Source of the DNA: Alphaproteobacteria bacterium
GTDB taxonomy: Bacteria > Pseudomonadota > Alphaproteobacteria > Micavibrionales > Micavibrionaceae
Reading direction: 5' to 3'
Length of the DNA stretch: 46,527 nt
Assembly (NCBI GenBank): GCA_025451095.1
Contig: JANWLB010000078.1
Location: 1 to 46,527 of the forward strand
The position numbers and the translations under genes are program-made. Of this stretch, positions 27,984 to 35,247 are shown piece by piece. The stretch's first letter is position 1, and every line of letters starts with the position of its first letter. Under the pieces are notes generated by a model that saw only the letters and a program-made list of their open reading frames with translations, was not told the origin of the DNA and searched no databases.

Positions 27984-28527
27984 CGGTCTCGGGCGCGTCT
28001 GTTTTCGGCCCTGTCGGCAAAGCCATGCTGCGGGCGGGTTTCTTTGCGGTGCCCGCTTCTCCTTCCGCTGCGTTGTCATCCTTGCCTTTTTGCATGCTGA
28101 AGATGAACTGACCCAGGAGCTGCTCAAGATTTTGTGGCGCCTGCGTATACTGGATGTGGCCGCCCGGCGGCAGAGTCTCCTCGGAGGATCCCGGCTCAAG
28201 CGACAGATAGCGGCCGCCCAGAAGACTCTGGCTGCTGATCAGTGCGGCCGTGTCATCAGGCAGTTTGATCGAGGGGTCGATGCTCATGTGCACACGGGCG
28301 AGATAGTTTTCGGGGTTAAGGGAAACGTTGGTGATGGAGCCTATCTTGACGCCGCTTACTTCCACGTCGTCGCCCACGGCCAGTCCGCCGATTCCAGAGA
28401 AATCCGCCGTTACCTCATAGCCACTGACGCTTTTGACGTTCGCGGTGTTATAGCTGAAGACCAGGAAGAATCCGGCAACAATGAGCACGACGGCTCCAAG
28501 TACGGTTTCAACAACGCTTCTTTTCAT
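27964..28527 (-). CDS. mlaD: MlaD-type MCE protein, phospholipid transport
   Basis: A 187-residue membrane-anchored MCE protein. One N-terminal membrane segment (ETVLGAVVLIVAGFFLVFSY) precedes the MCE domain: GYEVTADFSGIGGLAVGDDV, EVSGVKIGSITNVSLNPENY, and IKLPDDTAALISSQSLLGGR with YLSLEPG. MlaD hexamers are the periplasmic ring of the MlaFEDB ABC system that moves phospholipids between membranes. The mlaF, mlaE and mlaB genes are not adjacent here, which is common in alphaproteobacteria. The C-terminal 50 residues are a disordered charged tail. It is preceded by the NDUFA12-like gene at 45 bp and overlaps DUF2155. Confidence 0.92.
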   Translation of the reverse strand: MKRSVVETVLGAVVLIVAGFFLVFSYNTANVKSVSGYEVTADFSGIGGLAVGDDVEVSGVKIGSITNVSLNPENYLARVHMSIDPSIKLPDDTAALISSQSLLGGRYLSLEPGSSEETLPPGGHIQYTQAPQNLEQLLGQFIFSMQKGKDDNAAEGEAGTAKKPARSMALPTGPKTDAPETDDSETY

Positions 28528-28572
28528 TTCTCTTCTCCAGGTCTTTTAAATTGCAGGTCTTTTTTCAGATGG

Positions 28573-28971
28573 TTATTCGGATGGTGTCCAGGGTTCATAA
28601 TCGCCGGTCGCGGCCGCGCGATGGCTTCCGGACAAAACATGCCCCGGCGGTCTGTAGGCGCCGTCCGATCCGGTCATGTTCGGGCTGTGCGGTTTCTGCC
28701 AGGGCTGGCGGAAGGATTCAGCCGTGGCCGGGGGCGGCAGAACGTTTGTCTGGTGATGGAGCCAGCCATGCCATTCCGGGGGCACCTTGCTGGCCTCAGG
28801 CGTACCGTTGTAGATGACCCAGCGCCGTTCCCGCTTGTAGCCGCGCCGGGGCCGGGCACTGAAATATTTATTTCCGGCAGGATCAGTACCGGCCAGTTTC
28901 GCGCCGCTCAGCAGCGTGACCAGCGATATATGAACCGGCGAAAGAACGCCCAGAAGCCGGGAAAGGCCCAT
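28573..28971 (-). CDS. NDUFA12-like NADH:ubiquinone oxidoreductase accessory subunit
   Basis: A 132-residue protein of the NDUFA12/B17.2 family, a supernumerary subunit of complex I shared by alphaproteobacteria and mitochondria. Recognisable segments are GAKLAGTDPAGNKYFSAR, GYKRERRWVIYNGTPEASKV and PPEWHGWLHHQTNVLPPP, with a conserved tail ending YEPWTPSE. The start ATG 28971 has aaggag eight bases upstream; a GTG three codons before is too close to that site. It is followed at 45 bp by mlaD and DUF2155. Another complex I accessory homologue (NDUFS6-like) is encoded about 2.4 kb away. Confidence 0.92.
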   Translation of the reverse strand: MGLSRLLGVLSPVHISLVTLLSGAKLAGTDPAGNKYFSARPRRGYKRERRWVIYNGTPEASKVPPEWHGWLHHQTNVLPPPATAESFRQPWQKPHSPNMTGSDGAYRPPGHVLSGSHRAAATGDYEPWTPSE

Positions 28972-29131
28972 AATTCGCACTCCTTGTTGCCCTCATGAAT
29001 GACGCAAAAGCTACCGGGAATCAAGTCTTTAAACACCAGTTTGGGGGCCGGGCCAGGGGCGGGGCCTTTACAAAGCAGAGGCTCTCTACCATCATGCCTG
29101 ACAGCTTGTCTGGCGACGGAGAAAGATAAAA

Positions 29132-30133
29132 ATGCGCACAAGGCCGTTTTATTCTGGGGCAATTGCGGGCGTTGTGAGACGAATTCTTCTGCCTGTGGCC
29201 GCCCTCATGCTGCTGTTTCCGGACGGTGCCCGGGCGGAGGCGCCGCAGGCGTCCACGCCTGCTCCCGCCGCCGAGGCGGCGGCAGCACAAGCGCCTGCCC
29301 CTGCAACCTGCACAGCATTGGCCGAGCTTTTCGGTGAAAAAATCTGCCAGGAGCAGATCGATCTTAAAAGCGATGATTTTCCTAAACTACGCCAGCTCAG
29401 CGATCGCCAGATCAAGAAGTTTCTGGAAAAGACCGATGCCCGCAACCTTGCGACTCTGCGCGCGGAGATATGGAAGCGCGCCCTGGTTCATAAATTCGGA
29501 GAGGCGGCGCTCAAGCCCAGCCCGGAGGATATCGAAAAATACCGTGCGCATTTTACCGGCACCATGGATACCAGCTACGAGGCCGACAAAAAGGCCAAGG
29601 CGCTGATCGAGGAGTCGCTGGCCAAAAACCATTACAAGCCTAGCGACGAGAAAAAACTCAAAGACACTCTGAACGCCGTCAGCACCAGCGTGCAGTTCTA
29701 TGAAGAGCGGCAAAAACACACCGCCAGCCTGCCGGAGCAATATCGCTTCGTGGTCGCGGCAACCGAAAGCCGAATCGCCGAGGAAATGCTGACCTCCTGG
29801 AAGATGAACAAGATTTTATTTGATACTTATGGTGGTCGTCTGGTTGCGCACGGCAGCGAGATTGAGCCGATCGATGCCTATGCTGCGTTCATCAAATACA
29901 TACACGCGGAAGGAAAGCTGAAAAGTCTCGATCCGTCTTTCGCATCTCCCTTCAAGCCGGTAGAGGACTTCATAGCCGCAAAGCACAAGCCGATTCCTGA
30001 AACGGACGCAATGCGTCGCAATTATTTCATGAATCCGTTCTGGCAGTTTGAACTGGCCAATACGGGTGACCGGGTCGGAGAGCTGAAAAAATGGATAGAT
30101 TCGCTTCACCCGCTCGGGCCGGCATCGCCCTGA
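29132..30133 (+). CDS. Secreted unknown protein, SurA-N-like helical (333 aa)
   Basis: A 333-residue exported protein of unknown function. The N-terminus has a long signal segment (AGVVRRILLPVAALMLLFPD, cleavage near ARA), then an Ala/Pro/Glu-rich linker and a Cys pair (TCTALAELFGEKICQ) that could form a disulfide. The rest is charged and helical: IKKFLEKTDARNLATLRAEI, KPSPEDIEKYRAHFTG and SWKMNKILFDTYGGRLVAHG. The helical texture and the DTYGGRLV segment resemble the N-terminal chaperone part of SurA-like proteins, but no parvulin domain is present, so this is only a hint. The ATG has ggagaaagataaaa upstream. It converges with the pilin-like gene. Confidence 0.8.
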   Translation: MRTRPFYSGAIAGVVRRILLPVAALMLLFPDGARAEAPQASTPAPAAEAAAAQAPAPATCTALAELFGEKICQEQIDLKSDDFPKLRQLSDRQIKKFLEKTDARNLATLRAEIWKRALVHKFGEAALKPSPEDIEKYRAHFTGTMDTSYEADKKAKALIEESLAKNHYKPSDEKKLKDTLNAVSTSVQFYEERQKHTASLPEQYRFVVAATESRIAEEMLTSWKMNKILFDTYGGRLVAHGSEIEPIDAYAAFIKYIHAEGKLKSLDPSFASPFKPVEDFIAAKHKPIPETDAMRRNYFMNPFWQFELANTGDRVGELKKWIDSLHPLGPASP

Positions 30134-30145
30134 GAAGATGCGCTT

Positions 30146-30880
30146 TCAGCGCGCCTGCAGTACCTGATAAAATGTGTACGAATTCGTGGAATAGGTTTCC
30201 TTGAAACAGCCAGTCAGCTTGCCCGCGAACATGTCCAGCGCGGGATCGTCAACACCCAGAACGTATCCGGAATAGCCCCAGCCGGTGCCGAAGCCGCCGT
30301 GCGCGCCATATATAAGGCCGCTTCCTTCAGGGGGCAGGCCACCAGGATTGTCGATGCCCACGAGCTTGTTGATCTGGATGCACACGCTTTGTTTCAGGGG
30401 AAACGCGGTGACCAGCATGTCACTGCAGGCGTTGGAGCCGCAGGTCGTTCCGACATCGAGAATCTGTGAATCTGTGCCATACCAGTAATCCTGGCCCATG
30501 GCGAATTGTGGGGATGATTCATCCAGCGCATCAGCCGGCGGCGGCTTGAAGATCACTCCGCCGCCGGCAGGGTTGAATATTTCGGATGCCGGATGGGCGC
30601 CGTAGGGGCCGTAATTGTTCATGATGTCGTTGGGGTGGGCAAAGCTCAGCGATTCAATGGCCACGCCGGATAAACGCAATTTTGCCCAGGCCTGTTTGAC
30701 CGTGTCGGTGTAATCGATGATCTCTGTGGCCAGCATGCGGGTGCGGTCTTCGCTGAGGTTGCCGGATATATCGCGATTGCTGCGCGATACGGCGTAGGAT
30801 ACAGCCGCGAGCAGGATAATGGCGGTTAGGATATAAAAGAGCGCGTTTCCGCTTTCGCTGCGGCGGTCATTCGATATCAT
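30146..30880 (-). CDS. Pilin-like protein with N-terminal membrane helix (244 aa)
   Basis: Unrecognised beyond its topology. ATG 30880 begins MISNDRRSESGNALFYILTA; a short basic leader is followed by Gly-Asn-Ala-Leu-Phe and a hydrophobic helix (ALFYILTAIILLAAVSYAVS), then charged residues. This is the layout of type IV pilins, pseudopilins or TadE-like proteins, except that the canonical Glu at position 5 is absent. The outer domain (about 200 residues) is Gly/Ser/Asn-rich and contains several cysteines (TTCGSNACSDM, KQSVCIQINK, TGCFKETY) that may form disulfides. No other pilus genes are visible. The upstream gene at 31312 lies 40 bp away on the same strand. Confidence 0.75.
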   Translation of the reverse strand: MISNDRRSESGNALFYILTAIILLAAVSYAVSRSNRDISGNLSEDRTRMLATEIIDYTDTVKQAWAKLRLSGVAIESLSFAHPNDIMNNYGPYGAHPASEIFNPAGGGVIFKPPPADALDESSPQFAMGQDYWYGTDSQILDVGTTCGSNACSDMLVTAFPLKQSVCIQINKLVGIDNPGGLPPEGSGLIYGAHGGFGTGWGYSGYVLGVDDPALDMFAGKLTGCFKETYSTNSYTFYQVLQAR

Positions 30881-30919
30881 GTCTCTCAACCTATCATGGC
30901 TTTCACCATATAAAAGACC

Positions 30920-31312
30920 TCATGCCAGAAAAGGTGAAAATTCCTTCTGGTGCGTTTTGGGAATATGAACGGGCATGGTTTTCAGGCCATGTGCCGCCAG
31001 GGTCAGAAAGACGGCGCGTCCGGCGCCGATCTCTACGTTATCCATCATGCCGATACCCAGAATAGGTTTTTCCAGCGGCTGGCCTTGCCGAAGACTGGCC
31101 TCGACGGCGGCGCGCCTGGCCTGTTCACCGGCAGGCAGCTCTTCGCAGCTTTTCAGACGGCCGTCGGGCAACATCCATTCAAAGGCGAAGAGGGAACTGC
31201 GCCAGCTTTTCATGATTTTGGCGACATCCACTGTGATGGCGACATAGTGGTCCGGACGGCTCCGGAGGGCCGGATTATCGGTAAAATGAAGGTTTGTCAG
31301 GTCGGACGGCAT
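30920..31312 (-). CDS. Unknown protein, possible ParB-like fold (130 aa)
   Basis: Unrecognised. ATG 31312 begins MPSDLTNLHFTDNPALRSRP. The C-terminal half includes KPILGIGMMDNVEIGAGRAV followed by FLTLAAHGLKTMPVHIPKTH. The shape Gly-x-Gly-Arg-x(7-9)-Ala-x-x-Gly-x-x-x-x-Pro-Val resembles the phosphate-binding segment of ParB-N/sulfiredoxin folds. It is isolated from any partition gene and the resemblance is weak, so this is only a fold suggestion. No signal peptide or membrane segment is present. It lies upstream of the pilin-like gene on the same strand and is divergent from the CHCC zinc-finger gene. Confidence 0.7.
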   Translation of the reverse strand: MPSDLTNLHFTDNPALRSRPDHYVAITVDVAKIMKSWRSSLFAFEWMLPDGRLKSCEELPAGEQARRAAVEASLRQGQPLEKPILGIGMMDNVEIGAGRAVFLTLAAHGLKTMPVHIPKTHQKEFSPFLA

Positions 31313-31390
31313 GATGCGGCACCCCCTTGCCACAGAGCCTTTGTAGTGCCAACTTTAAACCTAGCTGAAATTAAAGAATAAAAGGTAAAA

Positions 31391-31573
31391 ATGAAACGCG
31401 CCGCTGCCCCGGAAGTCATAATCATTGAAAACGACGCTGACAGCGTCTCCTGCGACGGCGGGGGCGGTGCCCTGGGTCACCCGGTGGTCTGGTACTCGTT
31501 CGATGTGCGTGACCGCGTGGTCTGCCATTACTGTGACCGCGCCTTCGTCAAGCGTGCCGCCTCCGGGAAATAA
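31391..31573 (+). CDS. CHCC zinc-finger protein, NDUFS6-like
   Basis: A 60-residue protein with the four ligands of the CHCC zinc finger: C21, H30, C45 and C48 (SVSCDGGGGALGHPVV, then RVVCHYCDRAFV). The family includes the mitochondrial complex I subunit NDUFS6 and its short alphaproteobacterial homologues, thought to help assemble or stabilise complex I. Length fits the bacterial form. ATG 31391 has an aaaggtaaaa ribosome binding site. It stands alone on the plus strand between two minus-strand unknown genes. The nearby NDUFA12-like gene supports the complex I link. Confidence 0.9.
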   Translation: MKRAAAPEVIIIENDADSVSCDGGGGALGHPVVWYSFDVRDRVVCHYCDRAFVKRAASGK

Positions 31574-31635
31574 TCCGGTATATCTTTAAAGTGAAAAACC
31601 AAAAGCCGGGATTTCGGCGGTCTTATTCGGCGGCC

Positions 31636-32124
31636 TTACATGCCGTAGCGCGGCGTACCGGGCCCTGACGTGCCGGGCGCCGAGATTGCCTTCAATTCTT
31701 CTTCCGTTACCTGCGCGCCGGCGTCTCTGATCGCCTGAAGCACAGCCTGCGATTCAGGGTGGCCATTCTGCGCGGCCTCTGCCACATAAATCTCCGCTAT
31801 GTCGGGCTTGCCGACATTCTCGTAATAATAGCCCCGGTTGAAGAGAAGAACCTGCTTCATGATCACCGCCTCGTCTTCGGGGCCGATGCCGGATCTTTTT
31901 ATGATATGGGCGATGGCCGGCTCTATGCGGGGCTCCTCGGTCTGGGCGGCGAGGAGTACGAGAAGGCTCAAGGTCTGTCCAAGGTCTTCCCCGACGACGT
32001 CTTCGGCATAGGCGGCCTGACACAAAATAGCCGCGGCCCGCGCGTAGGGCGCGCTGCCCACCAGATCCGGATTCGACAGGTCCATGTCCTGCAGGGCGGC
32101 ATTAGCCTCTTCGATGAAATTCAT
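31636..32124 (-). CDS. Unknown helical protein (162 aa)
   Basis: Unrecognised. ATG 32124 begins MNFIEEANAALQDMDLSNPD. The protein is acidic and mostly alpha-helical, with repeated Ala-rich helices (YARAAAILCQAAYAEDVVGE, LGQTLSLLVLLAAQTEEPRI, AEIYVAEAAQNGHPESQAVL), perhaps a TPR/Sel1-like solenoid of few units. A Pro/Gly-rich tail ends it. There is no signal peptide. The ATG has an excellent ribosome binding site (caggagttatcc); an in-frame start at 32154 overlaps it. A good promoter lies at 32204-32232 on this strand. A weak terminator-like hairpin is near 31602-31616. Confidence 0.78.
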   Translation of the reverse strand: MNFIEEANAALQDMDLSNPDLVGSAPYARAAAILCQAAYAEDVVGEDLGQTLSLLVLLAAQTEEPRIEPAIAHIIKRSGIGPEDEAVIMKQVLLFNRGYYYENVGKPDIAEIYVAEAAQNGHPESQAVLQAIRDAGAQVTEEELKAISAPGTSGPGTPRYGM

Positions 32125-32203
32125 GGATAACTCCTGTTCAAATACGGGCAACATGCCCTTGATTAAGGGCTAAAAAAGACCCCTGTTTTTTAGACATAAT
32201 AAA

Positions 32204-32232
32204 AAAATACAAGGCCTTGCGCCGCCTGTCAA
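32204..32232 (-). promoter_or_regulatory. Sigma70-type promoter for the 31636-32124 gene
   Basis: On the minus strand TTGACA (32232-32227), a 17-base spacer and TATTTT (32209-32204), 79 bases upstream of ATG 32124. The rest of 32125-32388 holds an AT-rich run and a GC-rich patch before dnaX; I see no gene in it. Confidence 0.65.
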
Positions 32233-32388
32233 ACTTTAAGAATAAAACCGGCGGGAGGGGAAGAAATATATATGCCGGGCCCGCGTGCCTTTCCGGTTTT
32301 TTGATTGGTCCGGGGGCCGGGCGGGCTTATCTGAAAAGAACATCTTCCGCCTGCGCTCGAATCCCGCTAATGCTGAAGACTGAAAACC

Positions 32389-34065
32389 ATGACCAACGAA
32401 AAACCCGCCCCTTTCCGCGTTCTTGCGCGAAAATACCGTCCCCGCAGCTTCGATGAGCTGGCCGGGCAGGAGGCGCTGGTCCGCACCCTGAAAAACGCCA
32501 TCGAAAGCGGACGCATTGCCCAGGCCTATATGCTGACCGGGGTGCGTGGTGTAGGCAAAACGACCACGGCGCGGCTGATTGCCCGGGCGCTGAACTATAC
32601 CGGACCCGACGGCAAATCCGGTCCAACGGCGGGTCCGACCGACGACTGCGACGTTTGCCGCGCGATCGCCGAGGATCGCCATCCTGATGTGCTGGAGATG
32701 GACGCCGCTTCCCACACCGGCGTTGATCAGATGCGCGAAATTCTCGACGGCGTGCGCTATGCGCCGTCGGCGGCACGCTACAAGATATATATCATCGACG
32801 AAGTGCACATGCTCTCGAAGGGTGCGTTCAATGCGTTGCTTAAAACGCTTGAAGAGCCGCCGCCCCATGTAATTTTCATTTTCGCAACGACGGAAATCAA
32901 GAAAGTGCCGGTCACGGTGCTTTCGCGCTGCCAGCGTTTTGACCTCAAGCGTTTCGATACGGCGACACTCAAAGACTATTACGCAGGGATTTGCCGCAAG
33001 GAAGGGTTGACCGTGGAGGATGAGGCGCTGGCCCTGATTTCCCGTGCGGCCGATGGTTCGGCCCGCGACGGTCTCAGTCTGCTGGATCAGGCTATCTCCC
33101 GCGCCGGGACGAATATCACCGGCTCCGATGTGCGTGACATGCTGGGGCTGGCGGACAGCCATGCCGTGATGGATATGCTGGAGCAGGTGCTCAAGGGCGA
33201 CTGTCCTGCCGCGCTCGCCCTGCTTTCCGATCTTTACCGCAACGGGGCCGAACCGCTGATCGTAATTCAGGATATGCTGGAATGCGTGCATGTTTTGACG
33301 CGGCTGAAAGTCGCGCGCGCGCAGGACGGCACGCCCGGCGCTGACGATATGGGGCCCGATGCACGTGAGCGTGCCCGGCGCCTGACGGCGGAGCTGACAA
33401 TGCCGACCCTGGGCCGCGCCTGGCAGATTCTTCTCAAGGGCTTAAGCGAAATGGTGATGGCGCCGGATGCCCGGAGCGCTTCGGAAATGCTTCTGATCCG
33501 TCTGGCTTATGCGGCTGATCTGCCTGATCCTGCCGATTTGCTTAAAAAACTGAAGACTGCGTCGCCGGAGGGCACCATCGCTCCGGCTGGCCGTTCGCGC
33601 GAGACCGCCGGCCGCACACCGGAGCCGGTCGCCCTCAAAAGCATCGCTGGCGGCGGCGTAGTTCTGAGCGCGGCCCCGGCCGCCGTCCCGGCGGAAAGAG
33701 CAGCGGTGTCTATTATGGCGCTGGCCGATCTTGACCAGGCGCTGCGGGCGCAGGGCCATGTCCGGCTGGCAAGTGAAGTGTATCAGTACGTGCATCTGGT
33801 GACCCTGGAACAGGGGCGGCTGGAAATCCGGCCCGAGCCCGAGGCGCGGCCGGGACTGGCGGCGGATATCGGGCGGGCGCTGCAGGAGATTACGGGCGCG
33901 CGCTGGTTCGTAACTGTCTCAGGCAAGCCGGGCGCGCCGACGCTGGCGCAGCAGGATGCCGAAAAAAATGCCGGGATTCTGGCCGAGGCGAAAACCCATC
34001 CGGCCGTAAAAGCAGTTCTGGAAGCCTTTCCCGGCACGGAAATTTCGATTAAAATGCAGGACTGA
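32389..34065 (+). CDS. dnaX: DNA polymerase III subunit gamma/tau
   Basis: This 558-residue clamp-loader ATPase opens with VLARKYRPRSFDELAGQEAL and has a Walker A (GVRGVGKTTTARLIARAL), Walker B/DEAH region (YIIDEVHMLSKGAFNALLKT), sensor 1 (HVIFIFATTEIKKVPVTVLS) and the SRC arginine-finger motif (LSRCQRFDL). The C-terminal part is Ala/Pro-rich and then a tau-specific domain. Oddly, the zinc module (about residues 64-90) has only one Cys pair (DDCDVCRAI). The position where I expect ALNC reads ALNY, and the first Cys of the usual C-x-x-C-x-x-C is Thr. No canonical slippery heptamer for a gamma frameshift is visible. ebfC follows at 21 bp. Confidence 0.96.
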   Translation: MTNEKPAPFRVLARKYRPRSFDELAGQEALVRTLKNAIESGRIAQAYMLTGVRGVGKTTTARLIARALNYTGPDGKSGPTAGPTDDCDVCRAIAEDRHPDVLEMDAASHTGVDQMREILDGVRYAPSAARYKIYIIDEVHMLSKGAFNALLKTLEEPPPHVIFIFATTEIKKVPVTVLSRCQRFDLKRFDTATLKDYYAGICRKEGLTVEDEALALISRAADGSARDGLSLLDQAISRAGTNITGSDVRDMLGLADSHAVMDMLEQVLKGDCPAALALLSDLYRNGAEPLIVIQDMLECVHVLTRLKVARAQDGTPGADDMGPDARERARRLTAELTMPTLGRAWQILLKGLSEMVMAPDARSASEMLLIRLAYAADLPDPADLLKKLKTASPEGTIAPAGRSRETAGRTPEPVALKSIAGGGVVLSAAPAAVPAERAAVSIMALADLDQALRAQGHVRLASEVYQYVHLVTLEQGRLEIRPEPEARPGLAADIGRALQEITGARWFVTVSGKPGAPTLAQQDAEKNAGILAEAKTHPAVKAVLEAFPGTEISIKMQD

Positions 34066-34086
34066 CCCGTCGGAAGGAAAACGATC

Positions 34087-34410
34087 ATGAATATTCAGGA
34101 TATGATGAAACAGGCCCAGCTCATGCAGCGCCGCATGCAGGAAATGCAGGAAAAGCTTGGGCAGATGGAAGTTGAAGGTCAATCCGGCGGCGGGCTGGTG
34201 CGCGTGGTCATGACCTGCCGCGGCGAAGTGCGGACGGTTTCGATTGCTCCCGAAGTCGTCAATCCCGCCGATAAGGAAACACTGGAAGATCTGGTCAAGG
34301 CCGCTGTGAACCTGGCCCGGGAAAATGCCGACAACACGCTGGCCGGCGAGACCCGGCGCATGATGGAAGAAATGGGCATTCCGGCCGATATGGGCCTGCC
34401 GGGCATGTAA
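34087..34410 (+). CDS. ebfC: YbaB/EbfC nucleoid-associated protein
   Basis: A 107-residue DNA-binding protein of the YbaB/EbfC family. The order is a Met/Gln-rich helix (IQDMMKQAQLMQRRMQEMQE), a beta-sheet (VEGQSGGGLVRVVMTCRGEV) and a helix (NPADKETLEDLVKAAVNLAR) ending in a Gly/Pro/Met-rich tail (PADMGLPGM). The dimer binds DNA with little sequence specificity. It follows dnaX at 21 bp, as in most bacteria. The usual third gene, recR, is not present; xthA starts 15 bp downstream instead. A ribosome binding site (ggaaggaaaacgatc) precedes the ATG. Confidence 0.95.
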   Translation: MNIQDMMKQAQLMQRRMQEMQEKLGQMEVEGQSGGGLVRVVMTCRGEVRTVSIAPEVVNPADKETLEDLVKAAVNLARENADNTLAGETRRMMEEMGIPADMGLPGM

Positions 34411-34425
34411 GGCAAATATCTTTTT

Positions 34426-35232
34426 GTGCGTATTCTCACCTGGAATATAAATTCTGTCCGTCTGCGTCTGCCGCTTCTGAAAAAAGTCATGCGGCTCTGC
34501 GATCCCGATATAATCTGCCTTCAGGAAACAAAAACGCCCGATGAATTCTTTCCTCTGGGCGATGTGGAGGAAGCCGGTTATGCGTATACGCATATTCACG
34601 GCATGAAATCTTATAATGGCGTGGCCATTCTTTCCCGCATTCCCTTTGCCACGCAGGAGATTCATCACCGCGTCGGGCGTCAGGACTGCCGTCACGTTTC
34701 CGTGCATTTCATGGCGCCGAAGCTCAAAAAAACCGTTCAGGTCCACTGTCTTTACATACCGGCGGGCGGGGACGAACCGGATCCGAAAATTAACGACAAG
34801 TTTGATCACAAGCTCAAATTCGTTGACGAAATGACGCGCTGGTTCAGGAAAAATCACAGACCGGATCAGCCGCTGATCGCGCTGGGCGACTTCAATATTG
34901 CGCCACTGGAGCACGATGTCTGGTCGCACAAACAACTTCTGGGCGTCGTTTCGCACACCCCCATCGAGGTTGAGAAACTTGGTCGTCTGCAGGACTCGCT
35001 CGGCTGGCACGATGCCATCCGTCATTTTGTGCCGGAAGAGCAGAAGTGCTATACGTGGTGGTCTTACCGCAACCAGGACTGGAAAAAATCAAATCGCGGG
35101 CGGAGGCTGGATCATATCTGGGTGACAAAGCCGCTGGCATCCCGCCTGAAGGGCCACAAAATTCTTGTCGAGGCGCGCGACTGGAAACAGCCCAGCGATC
35201 ACGTGCCGGTCATGATTGATCTGGCTATCTGA
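34426..35232 (+). CDS. xthA: Exonuclease III / AP endonuclease
   Basis: A 268-residue Mg2+-dependent base-excision repair nuclease. Family motifs are RILTWNINSVRLRLP, IICLQETKTPDEFFP (metal-binding Glu), HGMKSYNGVAILSRIP, LIALGDFNIAP (catalytic Asp and Asn), RRLDHIWVTKPLA and QPSDHVPVMIDL (catalytic Asp-His). Length matches XthA (268 in E. coli). The start codon is GTG 34426, 15 bp after ebfC, with no strong ribosome binding site. It sits where recR normally follows dnaX-ebfC. Its 3' end is 15 bp from a convergent unknown gene. Confidence 0.96.
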   Translation: MRILTWNINSVRLRLPLLKKVMRLCDPDIICLQETKTPDEFFPLGDVEEAGYAYTHIHGMKSYNGVAILSRIPFATQEIHHRVGRQDCRHVSVHFMAPKLKKTVQVHCLYIPAGGDEPDPKINDKFDHKLKFVDEMTRWFRKNHRPDQPLIALGDFNIAPLEHDVWSHKQLLGVVSHTPIEVEKLGRLQDSLGWHDAIRHFVPEEQKCYTWWSYRNQDWKKSNRGRRLDHIWVTKPLASRLKGHKILVEARDWKQPSDHVPVMIDLAI

Positions 35233-35247
35233 AAAACGGTGAGGCGC

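Noticed and set aside
31602-31620. Terminator between the NDUFS6-like and 31636 genes
   Set aside because: Only a 4-bp stem (GCCG/CGGC) with a T-rich tail on the minus strand; too weak to list as a feature.
32125-32388. 4.5S (SRP) RNA gene upstream of dnaX
   Set aside because: ffs often lies there, but the conserved GGTCAGG...GGAAGG...AGCAGCC core is absent. Only a GC-rich patch and a minus-strand promoter are seen.
33541-33560. Programmed frameshift site for the gamma form in dnaX
   Set aside because: The run of six A is not in the X-XXY-YYZ register needed for -1 slippage, so no canonical signal is present.
33919-35025. Long minus-strand reading frame opposite dnaX end, ebfC and xthA
   Set aside because: It crosses three well-supported genes on the other strand and has a shadow-like composition.
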